Made by a program: the position numbers and the translations under genes
The notes under the pieces: model-generated
Told to the model about the DNA's origin: nothing
Databases searched by the model: none
The model's input: the letters and a program-made list of their open reading frames with translations, nothing else
Part shown: piece after piece, positions 38,521-50,098 of the stretch
Layout: the number at the start of each line of letters is the position of its first letter
How positions within the stretch are numbered: the first letter of the stretch is position 1
Source of the DNA: Gossypium raimondii
Taxonomy: Eukaryota > Streptophyta > Magnoliopsida > Malvales > Malvaceae
Assembly (NCBI RefSeq): GCF_025698545.1
Contig: NC_068569.1
Location: 23,870,001 to 23,934,000 of the forward strand
Length of the DNA stretch: 64,000 nucleotides
Direction of reading: 5' to 3'

Positions 38521-38976
38521 AGGGTATTCTAGTCATTTTAGTTTTTTCCATTATGCTATTACACCTCTATTCCATTCAACCAAACACAATATTACTATTA
38601 CGCCTCTATTTCATTACATTCAACCAAACAGTTGATTTGCTATTACACATCTATTCCATTACACCTCTAATCCAATACAGCGAACCAAACGTGCCCTTAT
38701 TTTCTTTCTAACCTGGCATAATAACCTTTTAAAGACTTCCCATAAATTAAATCATAACAAATTAGCATATTAATAATGAGAATGCCACTTTTACTTTTTA
38801 TGCGATTTAGCCCTTTTCACAAATTAAGCACGCAAACGGATAAATTAAATCACGAAAATTTTGCACATATCACTTCACATACTATAAGCACGGAAAATAA
38901 TATTAAAATATTTTTCTGACTCAGATTTGTGGTCCCGAAACCACTGTCCGGCTAGGGTCTAAATCGGGATGTTACA

Positions 38977-40133
38977 GCTATCTAAATCGAATTAGATGGA
39001 CTGAAAACTAGTCAAGGTATCAATCCGAAGAAAGACTTTAGACCAGTTGAGTCACCAACCAATACAAACCACTTGAATCAAGTTAAAAAACATGTTGAAC
39101 TTATTTTTAATATTTTTTTAATTTTTTATGATTTTTAATGATTTATTAATTGAATCGTCCAGACTAGACTGATCAACAAACTGGTAGTTTGACCAATTGG
39201 ACCACCAACCTTATCCTGAAAACCTTGATTTGGACGTGGATTTTAATTTTTTATGTATTTTTCTTTTCTATATAAAATTTCTAAATATTTTAAATATTTT
39301 ATAATTATGTTTTATAATTTTTTTAGAATGATGACTAAATTGACAGAATATGTAAATATTAAGGGCTAAATTTGTTGAGTTTTTTAGAATCATGATCAAA
39401 TTGACATAGTGTGTAAATGCATGAGATCTAAATTTGTTATTATGCCAATATAGAAAAGATCACGCCGGCATCCATTAGGGATTTAACGACAAAATGACCA
39501 AAATATACAATTTCTTTAACAACAATGGTTAAATTGAAAATTTTGTTCAAGTGACTAAATGAGAACACCTGTATGACTATTATGGTAATTTACCCAATTT
39601 ATAATGTTAAAACATATTATTATCTAATAACAAGAATTAAATAAACATATAAAAATATCACAAACGATTATCGATTTGTAACGTTCCAATATCACTCGTT
39701 CTTTAATTGTTGTTAATTCTTTAACAAAATAATGACATAATTCATTAACTCAATATTTAATACCTAATTTGTCCTCAAAATATAGCTAATATTTTTAAAA
39801 TCAACAGAAAAAAAAAACATGTTGAGAGCTAAATTGTTAATCAACAACAACAAAAAATGATTATTGAGGTAATCCAATTCCCTTCACTGTTCATACAATT
39901 GTGTAAAAAGATGTGTTAAACTTTGGGAAACAAAAAATATAAGAATTAATGGCCTTTTTTTCTTGGGAATTAAAGAAGAGGGAAAAATAATCTGCATAGG
40001 GTGGTTGATTAGTGCTCTTTTTACTGCAAAGAGGGGGCATTCAGTATCCACCTATGGCTAAATTGTTGAGAAATATAAGAGTGAAATAAGGTGATTTTGA
40101 AGAACATCAAGATTATACAGTTTGAACATCTTT
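38977..40133. other. Intergenic DNA and 3' flank of the RRM gene
   Basis: AT-rich. Two adjacent imperfect copies of an 'AAATTGACA..TGTAAAT..CTAAATTTGTT' unit lie at about 39325-39440. No gene is visible. Positions from about 39950 may be 3' UTR of the minus-strand RRM gene. Confidence 0.4.
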
Positions 40134-42261
40134 TTAGGGTTTTGGACTTTCAGATGTAGTGGCACCACCTTCTGTTTCTGTTGTGGTATGTTGTTGAGTC
40201 TGAGAATCTGCAACCAAAATTAGTAAAATGGAAAAAAAATGTTGTCATATATGATGTGGTAAAAGTATAATAAAGTTTATTGTGAGACTCGGAATACGTT
40301 TTGTTTTATTTACTAAAAAAATGAGTAAATTAATCTTTATACATTAGATTAAAGAGTGAATTGTTTAAAATTTTTATCCATTTTTACTATTAAAAATTGG
40401 GTATTGTACGTTGACATGCGGTACAAGTAGCACGTCATGTGTATGTTAGTTATGTCAGTTTTTAACAGTAGAAATGAATAAAAATTTTAAATAAAAAAAT
40501 TATTTTACTCTTTGATTTAATATACTAAAACTAATTTTCTCATTTTCTGAATAAAGAAAAGACCAAAATACATCCTTATCTTTTGATAAAGTTATCTCTA
40601 TAATACTTTTATCTATTATATGATTATATCTGCATTTGTGTGTGAGAATACGAAGGCAGGATGAAAAATGATGGTAATTTGGGGCTCTCCACATTTGCAT
40701 ATCAAAAAAATAAAAACATAGTGCATAACATGGTTAGTGGGGCTCTCCATATTTTCCATGAATCTGAATCAACCATCATCCCAGATACTGAAACCATATG
40801 CAATCACTACTAGTTTACACTATGCTCCTCTGTCATGACTTTCTATGGATCAATCATTTGGGGCAATGGCAATAAGTCAACAATACATACAGCTCATTCA
40901 CATGGCTGTAACGAATGCTTCCGTGATCATTGCGGTAAATATCGATGGTAGAAGATAATATTAGAAAATAATTACCTGAGGAAGAGGGAAAGGGTGGGGG
41001 AGGAGGATAGGTGGAGAAGGACCCCTCCATTGGAGTAGGATAGTAAAGATAGGAAGGTCCATGGAAGCGTTGTACAGAAAATGTCCCCCTTGGAGGTTGC
41101 AAACAATACCCATAAAAATATGGGGAGCCCATTGATGATGACGATGACAATGATCCATACAGTTGATGATAGTATTGTGGCTGCTGAATTTGTGGATTAT
41201 AGACACCCTGCAATGCCACCATTCAATCAACATTGTTGGCTGATGAATCATTTGACTTAATATTGAACAAAAGAAAACCCAACTTATAATCACTTACTTG
41301 GTGATACCCATATTCAGGACCATAAGTTGTGTACCTGTAAACACAGAATTCATCAAACACTCTAATTAGTACCCGGTAAGCATGAGATAGAATGCATAAA
41401 ATCTGAACATACTAATTAAAAGCCTAAAAATGGGTCCGTTGGTATAAACTCATATATCTAAACATCATTTGGGGGACCATTTTGATAAACACATTTGAGC
41501 CCTACAAAGCAAAGCCATGCTTTCTGCAAAATTTACCGGTTTTGCCAAATTGATTAATATTCATATCTATAAGCAAAAGAAAAAAAAAGAAATGTGTTGA
41601 AGGCATGGACCACTTTGAATGAAAACAATAAGTGCGGTACATACCCGTATGGTGCATAAAAGACCGGAGCCGGAGGTAGAGGTGGTGGCAGTGGTGCTGC
41701 AACTCCACTGTAAGATGGTGCACCTTGCTGTCCAACAACCTGATAAGGATTGCTACCTTGAATACTTCCTGCATATATGAATTCACCATATCCAATTCAT
41801 TATATGTTTCGAATAAAGGTTTCCGGCGGAAATACTTTAAAAATAAAAAAAAGAAAAGAAAAGTTGATCAACCTCGCGGAGGTGAAGGTGTAGGCCTTCC
41901 AAGTGAAGCAATGTTACAATTTGCTCTTCTTCCATTGATTATAGGGTTTGGATCAACACAGGCTTTCCTAGCTGATTCTGGATCACGAAAAGTAACCTAC
42001 AGAAATGCAGTGATCTTAATGAACTATACATATATATTATAAGAAGAAATTAATTAGAGAAAAGATACTTACAAAGCCATATCCTTTAGATTTCCCAGTG
42101 ATTTTATCAGTGATGATAACAGCTTCAAGAATCTCTCCAAACTGTTCAAAATACCTACGCATGTCGTCGGTGGGTGTCTCCCAAGCCAATCCTCCAACAA
42201 ACACTTTCGTCAACGTCGTGTCACCGAATGGTGATCGGTAAGATGGATAAGCAGCCGTCAT
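40134..42261 (-). CDS. ARP1: Single-RRM RNA-binding protein, ARP1 type, 6 coding exons, 259 aa
   Basis: Exons (minus): 42073-42261, 41873-41996, 41645-41768, 41298-41334, 40976-41207, 40134-40207; all GT..AG and in phase. One RRM lies near the N-terminus: RNP2 'VFVGGL' at 20-25 and RNP1 'KGYGFVTF' at 59-66, the latter split by intron 1. A conserved '[14 protein letters not shown]' stretch follows the RRM. The rest is low-complexity Pro/Tyr/Gln/Ser-rich, with 'PPPLPP' and 'YPPPPPFP', and ends 'SESPKP'. Arabidopsis ARP1 is an ABA-regulated RNA-binding protein of similar length; the match is by pattern, and a paralogue is equally possible. Start 42261 is preferred; an in-frame ATG five codons upstream (42276) is probably within a 5'-UTR intron. 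Confidence 0.88.
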
Positions 42262-42263
42262 TG

Positions 42264-42517
42264 CCTTTTTAAACAAAGCAAAACAAAAACAAATGGGTAA
42301 CTTTCCTTTTTCGGATTTATATTTACAGTTGACAAGATTGATGTAGTAACAAGCTGAAGCTTCTGCAATTCCGGTTGATGATCTTCATCACTTTTGCTAA
42401 TTTTTGCTTTACGATACTTGTCTCTTTATCCATTTCCAAAGGCGCCGCCCCCACCCTATAAGCTCACAACAAATGAATCATTGAAGATGGTCTGAAAATG
42501 GGATGATGAAGCTTACT
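42264..42517 (-). other. Probable 5'-UTR intron of the RRM gene
   Basis: On the minus strand a strong donor (GTAAGC) lies at 42516-42511. A T-rich tract ending AAAAAG lies just before the start codon (acceptor near 42265). Inferred only. Confidence 0.4.
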
Positions 42518-42749
42518 TTAAAAGATCTTATGGAAGTTGGTTGGTTGGTTGGTTGATTGTTGTTGTTGCTGTTGCTGTAAGAGGGAAAGAGAGAGAGAGG
42601 AGAGACCAGACAGCTGCTAACGTTAATTTGCTGTCTACAGTACTATTTGAGATGTTGAAAGTGGGGGAAAGGGAGAGGGCCGGGTTGGTAAAATAAGAAT
42701 GACAGCTCCGTGACCGTATGCACTCAAGCCTGTCCTTCACTGTCTCTGC

Positions 42750-42760
42750 ATTAATATACC
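42750..42760 (-). promoter_or_regulatory. Probable TATA box of the RRM gene
   Basis: Minus strand GGTATATTAAT, followed by a pyrimidine-rich, G/C-balanced leader. It would place transcription start near 42725. Confidence 0.45.
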
Positions 42761-42799
42761 CTCCCAACTCCACAATCAATACCCCTTGGTCCCTTACTG

Positions 42800-44272
42800 T
42801 TCATTGTGAATTTCATTTTAGGTTGTAAGATTGTGAATTTCATTGTGGCTATATATCTTGGATTTTTAGTTTCTTACTGTTCATGTAATCGAACAATCTG
42901 TCAGATAATAATAATAATAATAACAAATTGGGATTTAAAGAAATATATTATTCTATGTGATTTGGTGTGTTTGACCAAACATAGAACAAATTAAATTGGT
43001 GATTACTTATAGATGAGTTCATTTTGAAGTGTAATAAAAATAGTGATAGTGGCCCCTATTTCCTTGAGAAAATATAAAAGAGCCAGACTTGCACGCACTG
43101 GCAGAGTTGTTTAATCATCATTCAAAGGACTTGTTCACTAAATGTCATGTATTTATGGACATATATTTATGTATTTATATCATGACATTTATAAATTTTG
43201 GTACCAAATCGTGCTTAATGTTATGGGTAGAGGGATGCATATTCCCACATGAACCCATGTTCATAAACTCCACTAATCATAAGCACAGACTATAACAGTT
43301 AGGATCACAAACCAGACGGAAATGGGGCGGCAGCGTTGAAAACAAAATCTCAAAAAGCTTCTCAACTGGCATTTTCATCTCCTCAAATCGTAATAAACAA
43401 AGATGGGGGATTAGTTGTTAATGGAAGAGCATGATCATGTTCCACGCGCAATTCCCCACTGGAAAATCGCATGTTTGTCATTTTATGGCTTCTTTGTAAA
43501 CCCAGCCCAGCCAGCCCCTGGTTGTAGTCATCACATCACTTTTGGAAAACCAACCTTCTTATTGATAAAGAATTTCAAATCTACTTCATATTGAATACGA
43601 GAATTAAACCAGTATAGGAATGTAAAGGAATTTTTGAGCTAAATTGTAGTATGAGAAAAAGAAATGGGTGAACTGGCAGGTCTCCCCACGTTGGGTCCTA
43701 TCACACATTCACAATAATGAGCTGGATTTCCTCCTTTGACACAGAAGAAAGTAAGTACATATAAAATCTCAGCCAGATATGAATATACAAATATAAAAAT
43801 AGAGGACAATATTCAAAACTAGACCCATCAACGACACCCAATCGATGGTTTTAAATGTTTGCAGCCTGTCCCGTAACTTGTAGATGTTGAAGTGTATAAT
43901 AAATTTATAAATAATTTAATAATTATATTGAAAAATTGCAAATTTGCATCCCATAAATCATAATACGCTTTCTTTTAAGAAGAATAATGCAGATTTTTGT
44001 TGATGTTGGTAGTTTTCTCATTTAATCTCTTAATTTTTTTTAATGAAATTATATATTAATATAATAGTAAAATTATACTTCCCTCCCTCAATAATATGTG
44101 GTTCATCTTTAGTTCTTTTAAAGCAATTTTCTGGCTTTGTCCTGAAATTTGATGCGAGAAAAACTTAAATTAGTTTTGATAATTGTAGAAACGAGGGGGT
44201 ACTTGCTTTGAAAAACATAAATTATAGGTGCGATAGTGTTTGGAACTGTGATCATAGTTTCAACCACAAAAC
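42800..44272. other. Upstream intergenic DNA of the RRM gene
   Basis: Contains an ATA/ATT microsatellite at 42906-42922. No gene-like frame or RNA gene is visible. Confidence 0.45.
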
Positions 44273-44736
44273 TAAGGGTCTGTTTGATTGGCAGTAAAAT
44301 GTTTTCCGTAAAATAATTTCTGAAAAATGTTTTACTTTTCTGTAAAATGACTTACTGGAAAATATTTTCTGGTGTTTGATTGAATCTGTAAAATATTTTC
44401 TCATTGTTTGTGATTTCTGAAAATATTTTCGGAAAAGTTGTTTTTACATATATTAATATATATTAATAAATTTTTATATTTTAAATTGTTTTTACATATA
44501 TTGCAATGATTTATTTATAATAATACTCAATAATAAGCTACAATATTGATCGTTATAAATTGAAAAAATATTATCCACAATGAGTACTAGTAAGAATATT
44601 GAATAATTATAAATTGCTTCGAAACCATAATGTGTACTAGAAATAATATTATCCAAATACATAATTAGTAGTACACCACATAGTAACAACATTGTCCAAG
44701 TGCATAATATTACACCACATAAAAGTATCAATATCT

Positions 44737-45641
44737 TCAACGCTGAGAAAATTTTTGAAGCCAAATTTTTCTATGCTTCTTACTTTTAACTAAAAACATT
44801 TTGGCCTCTGATTCATGACTCCCTAGATAATCACACACAGAACACAAGAATTCATCATCAAATCCTTCTTCCTGCATCGACATCACTTGTTCGTAAAGCT
44901 GTGCTGTCTTGTCGGCAGTAAATTGTTTCAAAGCATTAGCAATTTCGCCAAGTTGGTCACCCACAAATTTAATTTGTTCATCAACGAGACTTTCTTGACC
45001 ACTTTTTCTTTTACGTTTGGATGTGCCAGATGAAGATACATTTGTTCTTACCTCTTCAGCCTCTTCATTGTCGCAGTCTACAGGCATTGAATCTTCATTA
45101 TCATCATCCAAATCTATGTCAGCAAATGTTCTGGCAAAACTCCCTGTTGCCATATATTTGCCAACAACCACAGCCATTTCATCATAATGATCAATGCTTT
45201 TATTCAAAAATGGTTCATACTTCTTGTGTGCCTGTTGGATATTATACACAATTAGAATAACAAGTAAAAAATAATTGAAATATACTTAACATATATATAT
45301 ACATATATTACCATCACTGTTGCATCGTATGTCGCTCTATCACATGTGATCATTTTCATGTTATCATCCCATCCAAAACCACTTTCACCTAGAATTTTGC
45401 ATATAATCTGCCACTGGTTTTTTACTGTCCTCAAATGATTTTCCACGTACTTTGTATCGCATTGGACTTGGAATCTAGAAGAAATGGCGTCGGCAACTCG
45501 ATTAATAGAAACTGATTTGAAAGTATTAGAAGGCTTATTTCCTTTTCGAGCCTCCTCTGCTAGAATTTCAAGGAAAACATGTTCCATCGGTTTTGTCCAC
45601 CTGAATTGCTTGGAGGTCCCTTCTTTGTTGCCCTTACCCAT
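44737..45641 (-). CDS. Harbinger Myb/SANT-like accessory protein, 2 exons, 274 aa, intact
   Basis: Exons (minus): 45312-45641 and 44737-45231, joined GT..AG in phase 0. Residues about 12-105 form the Myb/SANT-like domain: 'FRWTKPMEHVFLEILAEEA', 'VENHLRTVKNQWQIICKIL' and 'SGFGWDD'. An acidic linker then leads to a basic cluster 'SKRKRKSG' (possible nuclear signal) and a helical tail with 'QLGEIANALKQFT'. In PIF/Harbinger transposons this second protein is needed with the transposase, binding the ends and carrying it to the nucleus. Intact frame and splice sites suggest recent activity. The order (Myb gene downstream of the transposase, same strand) is a normal one. Confidence 0.85.
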
Positions 45642-45879
45642 TCTACATTAAATAATTGTCATTGTCAATAATTTCAATATCCAACAAGCTTAAAACATAA
45701 TAATCAATTCAATATCCAACAATGTTAAAACATAATCAATATCTAACCAATTCAAGACATATATCAAAATCCAACAATCTAAAATCTGACAATGTTATTA
45801 TCCAACCAACATTTACAAAAAAAAAAAAACATCAGTCTAAAACATACATAACATAGAAATAATAACCCTAAGCCTAAAT

Positions 45880-47126
45880 CTACCTAATATTTCTAGCCAT
45901 GTAATCAGTCCACATAGTTTCTGCAATCTCATCTCTCTTAGCAAACCATTCTCTTGCTTCTTGTCTTTCTTCTCGCTCCGTGAGAGTTTGTATTATAGAA
46001 TCAAACTCAGACTCCTCGTATAATCCTTGATTAAGTAAATCACTAGGATCAACTCCCATTATATGATTATGAATGATACAACAAGCCAAAACTATATCTA
46101 CTTGAGTTTGAAAATTCCAAAATGGTTCAGCATCTAATACACGAAACCGTTTCTTTAAAATCCCAAAAACACGTTCAACAGTGATCCGTAATGATGAATG
46201 TCGAAGATTAAAGAGTTCCTTTGCATTTTCAGGCCCTTCAGCACCAAACTCTTTTAAATGATATCGGACACCACGATATGGGGTAATACATCCAATTCGG
46301 ATGCCATATCCAGCATCAGCAAGATAATATTTACCTACAATTTTACAATACGTAATTAATACTGATAAACTATGAGCTTATTGGAACTATTTGTGATAAA
46401 TATTACCTTCTGGAATTCTTAATCCTCTTGGGCGTGAAAGTGCATCACTTAAGATACGAGAATCATGTGCACTACCTTCCCAACCAGCTAGAACATAGGT
46501 AAATTTCAAATCAAATGTAATGGCAGCCAATACATTTTGTGTCGTCCCCCCTTTACGGCTACGAAATCTTCCTTGCATGTTAAGTGGAACGGATGCACGA
46601 ATATGAGTTCCATCTAATGCTCCAATAAAATCTTTAAAATAAGGATAAAACCTTGGATTGTTTCTAATTTCACTAGGAGTTGACTCATCAGGTAATCTAA
46701 TAACTAGTCTATACAATTTCAAAATAGCTCTCAATACAACCCTAAAGTAATGGTGAACTGTCTGAATTGATCTATAATATCTAGATCCAATCACTCGAAA
46801 CCTTACATTATGACCAATTATATGTAAAAATATAACTACTTGCTCCCTAATATCGATGATTTAGACGATTGTAACAAATTATTCGTACTAAGAATATCAC
46901 ATAAATTAAAAAAGGCGATCGGTCTCATCCTTATTATATCAATGCAATGCTGGTCACCACTATATAAAATACTATTAATATAGTTTTCTCTTTCATAATC
47001 TCGATTCACAAGAGGGCGAGAAGCAATTTTCTTCCTAGTTTCTAATTTTTTAATCCAAAGAGCCCCAAAAGCTAAAACTGAAGCCACAACTTCGGCAATT
47101 GCCATTTGATTTTGATTACGATCCAT
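45880..47126 (-). pseudogene. PIF/Harbinger transposase, about 391 aa, one frameshift
   Basis: Exon 1 runs 46407-47126 and exon 2 45880-46334 (minus, GT..AG). The N-terminal half has a helix-turn-helix-like region ending '..FRVIGSRYYRSIQTVHHYF'. The DDE nuclease is complete in its key residues: Asp in 'GALDGTH', Asp in 'YYLADAGYG' and Glu in 'TVERVFG'. 'QNVLAAITFDLKFTYVLAGWEGSAHDS' is the family signature. One base is missing near 46850, between '..SSKSSI' and 'REQVVIF', so the frame shifts and stops a few codons later; exon 1 is 720 nt where 721 would keep phase. Everything else is open, which implies a young inactivation, or an error in the sequence. Confidence 0.8.
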
Positions 47127-49870
47127 CTACACAAAATAATGCCACACAAATATATGATCACTACTACAAAAGATGCAAGATTTTCATAAGATCACATAAA
47201 GTTACCATGAGTAAAAAAGTGCATACATACATATCAAGCTAATTGTAATTGCCCAATAATAATTTTTTTAAAGTAGCACTTAAATATTGATCATAGTTAA
47301 TACAATACTTCAATTGGTGCAAGAGTTTTAAATATATTGATCATGTATTAAAGTTACCATGACTTAAAATATCTTTCATGTATTTGTTATATATTGATCA
47401 TAGTTAATAATATGTTTTATAAAGTTATTAAAATATATTGATCATGATTTTATAAAGTTAAGATCACTTAAAATATATTGCTCAAAAGCTATAAATGTTG
47501 ATGCCTCTTTTTAAAATATAAAAGAGTTTTAAATACTTCAATTGCTATCAAGTGTGTCTTCTTTTTTATTTCAATATAAACAAAAAATTTGACAATGTTA
47601 TAAATTTTTTATTTCTATTTTTATAATTTTTAAATTATAAATTGATTACTTTTTATAAAAAATAAATAATGTTTAAGTGCACTGCTACAATTGCTATATA
47701 TACAGTTAAAATTTCGGACATAATTAACAAAAATATCAGTCTTATCATAAATATAACAGCTCATCACTGCCATTTCCCAACAAATTACAGAAAAAATGTA
47801 CATAACAACCATTTAATTCACTTGAACCGAATTATTACAACCACAAATGCATATTAGAAGGCTTATCATAAATCAAGCACACCACAAACCTCTTATGAAA
47901 ATATCGACCAAGGCCACCAACACGAGTACGAATGCTGAGGTAGAGGCTAGGACAGCAAGAACTATACAGCTGGAGGTCAAGCATACAAAGAAATTAGAAC
48001 CGTTAGGAGCAATAAAAAATAGAAGCTAAGACAACATCAGTCTTGCCATCATCAATAAACATAATCAAAATCCAAATCAATAAACATACAAAAATTGGGT
48101 CATCTTCAACAGTTTATTTTAACACAATTACATCCAACTTGTATAAATTAAAGACAACATCACATGTTTTATCTTTTCACTTCTATAATAATTAAATTTA
48201 TATCGGTATTAATTAAAAACTCCAACATTTCATCCATAATTCCGATATAATATTAACAATAATCATCCTCAACAACTCTCATTACCATATTAACAATAAT
48301 CAGAGAATTATGAGCTAAAACATGTGAACTTCGCTCGTGTGAATGGAAGTAAAAAGAAAATAATTATTCATAATTTATGATTAGTTTCTTTAAAAGAATT
48401 AACTTATTTTTAAAGGCAATTATTATATAAAATATCCAAAAGCCGTAAGCGGTATCTACATATAATTCAAACTGATTTTCTTGTCAAAACATACTAACCC
48501 TAAATAATGAGTTCAAAGTTTAATTAACAAAACCCTTGCTAATTGATTCACCATTCCATGCCAATGTATTAGTGTTTGAAAGAGATAGAGACAGTTGCCA
48601 CAAGCAGATGTGAACTTCATTTATGCAATTTAGGATTGGGATGGAAATTAGTGGGCAAGGCCTTCGGTGTAACCTACCAAACAAACGAATGTGCCCTAAA
48701 TTTTCCCAAAATGAGAATCTATACAAATTTGATGTGGTTGTGGTTGTAGGGTTGGATTTTTACTTGGCCAAACCGAATGCAACCTATCAACTTCCTTCTT
48801 TCTATCTCTTTCTGACTCGTATGCAGTCAACTATGTTAAAATTTCTTAATGTATACAACATAAATACAGGAAATAACTTAACCCTAACCCATACCCCTCC
48901 CAACTAACACAAATATGTTTGCAGCAGCAGTAGCAGTTTCTTTAGGGGATTTTGTAGGCATTTTTCAAGTATACTTGGTGTGAGACATGTATATGCCAAC
49001 TTTTCATCACACTTGCACTACCAACATTAAATTAATTCTTAGAACCATTTAAGCAAAGGGTAATCTTTAATTTGTCTACTCTCCTTTGGGTATCCCAAAT
49101 TTTCTTAGAAGAAATAACTCACATGACTTTGTTCATAAATAATAACTCAACCTTGTGTATGTTAAAAGGCCAATTAGAAGAAATAGGAGGATCTGTTTGA
49201 AAGCCCATACTCTGTAATAAAAGTGCGGCAGAAATGAGAAACAATGGAGGAAAAATACATAAAAAATGAAACTCTAATATATTTATAATTTAGTTTTTCA
49301 AAAACAACCTTTATTCATTTATTTTTCTTTAATTCCCACCTTTATTTCATGTTTCTTTAACCCAAATTCGATGTGTTTAATTCAGTTGATTATGCAGAGG
49401 AGAAGGCGTGAAAGAAGCACCAAATTTACAGCAAGGAATTTCAGGCTATGTTAGATGGTTTAGATGAAGAAGACAGCATAGAAGAAGGTGGTCAAGCAAC
49501 AGAGAAGAAAAGGCGTTTACAGCAAGGAATCCTGCACTTGATCTAAAGCAATGATCCGAGCTATCCCATAGATCTGGAGTGAAAAGAAAGAGTAGAGAGA
49601 AAGAAAACCGAAGCTATCTCCTATAACAACGAAAGTTGGAGTAGCAGGATTCGCATATATACCAGTGTATGTGAGAGTTTAACTACACATGCAGTTCAAA
49701 AAAAATAAAACCATTTTCGACAGAATATTTCCCACAGAAACAGAAACAGAAACAAAAACAGAAAATACAAACCCAGCATGTCTTACCTGAAATTTCCCAC
49801 AGATCTGACGGAAATGGTGGTCGGAGAGAACGTATTGTGGGGGAAAATCAGTCGACAGATCTTGTGGGGG
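47127..49870. other. Non-coding interior of the Harbinger element
   Basis: AT-rich to about 48500, with many ATATTGATCATG-like words at 47280-47470. It then becomes more mixed, with a possible leader or exon-like region near 49390-49640. I see no coding frame with recognisable similarity. Confidence 0.45.
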
Positions 49871-49925
49871 TTTGGAAATGGAAGGAAATGAAGGAATGAA
49901 GGTTTTAGAAGGCTGGAGAGAATAT

Positions 49926-49966
49926 GGAAAATGTCTTACCGAAATGAAGGGTGTAAGACATTTTCC
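49926..49966. repeat. Perfect 14-bp hairpin in the Harbinger right end
   Basis: GGAAAATGTCTTAC (49926-49939) and its exact reverse complement (49953-49966) are separated by 13 bases. Confidence 0.9.
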
Positions 49967-50053
49967 CCAATTTTGTAATAGCTTTTCCCGTGTCTTGGAA
50001 TTGGTTTTACAAAAGGAAAATATTTTCCTGCTATCAACCACTGGAAAATGTGT

Positions 50054-50077
50054 AAAACCAATTCCGGAATTGGTTTT
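50054..50077. repeat. Perfect 24-bp palindrome near the Harbinger right terminus
   Basis: AAAACCAATTCC is followed directly by its reverse complement, 18 bases inside the element end. Confidence 0.9.
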
Positions 50078-50098
50078 CCCCTATCAAACACAGCCTAA

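Larger units (their letters stand above)
34247..38696 (+). mobile_element. PIF/Harbinger element nested in an LTR; Myb-like gene only
   Basis: Left terminus (..TTGTTTGGTTGGGTGTAATGG) and right terminus, read inward (GGGCACGTTTGGTTCGCTG then TATTGGATTAG), are imperfect inverted repeats of the G-rich 'GTTTGGTT' type seen in Harbinger elements. TTA follows the right end, but the left TSD is unclear. The element carries one broken Myb/SANT-like gene, a minisatellite and an AT-rich tandem array. I find no transposase frame on either strand, so it is non-autonomous. Confidence 0.65.
31586..38976 (-). mobile_element. Solo gypsy-type LTR (about 2.9 kb) split by a nested Harbinger element
   Basis: Ends are TGTAACACCCC (31586) and GGGATGTTACA (38976). 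The flanks are GTTAT (31581-31585) and GCTAT (38977-38981), a 5-bp TSD with one mismatch. Reading polarity is minus, because the conserved ATCCCGATTTAG-type start is at 38976. The LTR itself consists of 31586 to about 34246 plus about 38697 to 38976. The middle is the nested element. No internal retrotransposon genes remain. Confidence 0.75.
44276..50095 (-). mobile_element. PIF/Harbinger DNA transposon, 5.8 kb, TAA target duplication
   Basis: The left terminus GGGTCTGTTTGATTGG and right terminus, read inward, GGCTGTGTTTGATAGG form imperfect TIRs, and TAA flanks both ends (44273-44275 and 50096-50098). This trinucleotide is the classic PIF/Harbinger target. Both element genes are present on the minus strand, a Myb/SANT-like protein and a DDE transposase. 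Subterminal GGAAAATATTTTC-like words occur near both ends. About 2.9 kb right of the transposase (47127-50095) has no recognised gene. Confidence 0.85.

Noticed and set aside
41725-42042. Plus-strand frame over the RRM gene
   Set aside because: Antisense to RRM exon 2 and adjacent introns.
42528-42779. 83-codon minus-strand frame upstream of the RRM gene
   Set aside because: Lies in the TATA/5'-UTR region and shows no domain; treated as leader sequence.
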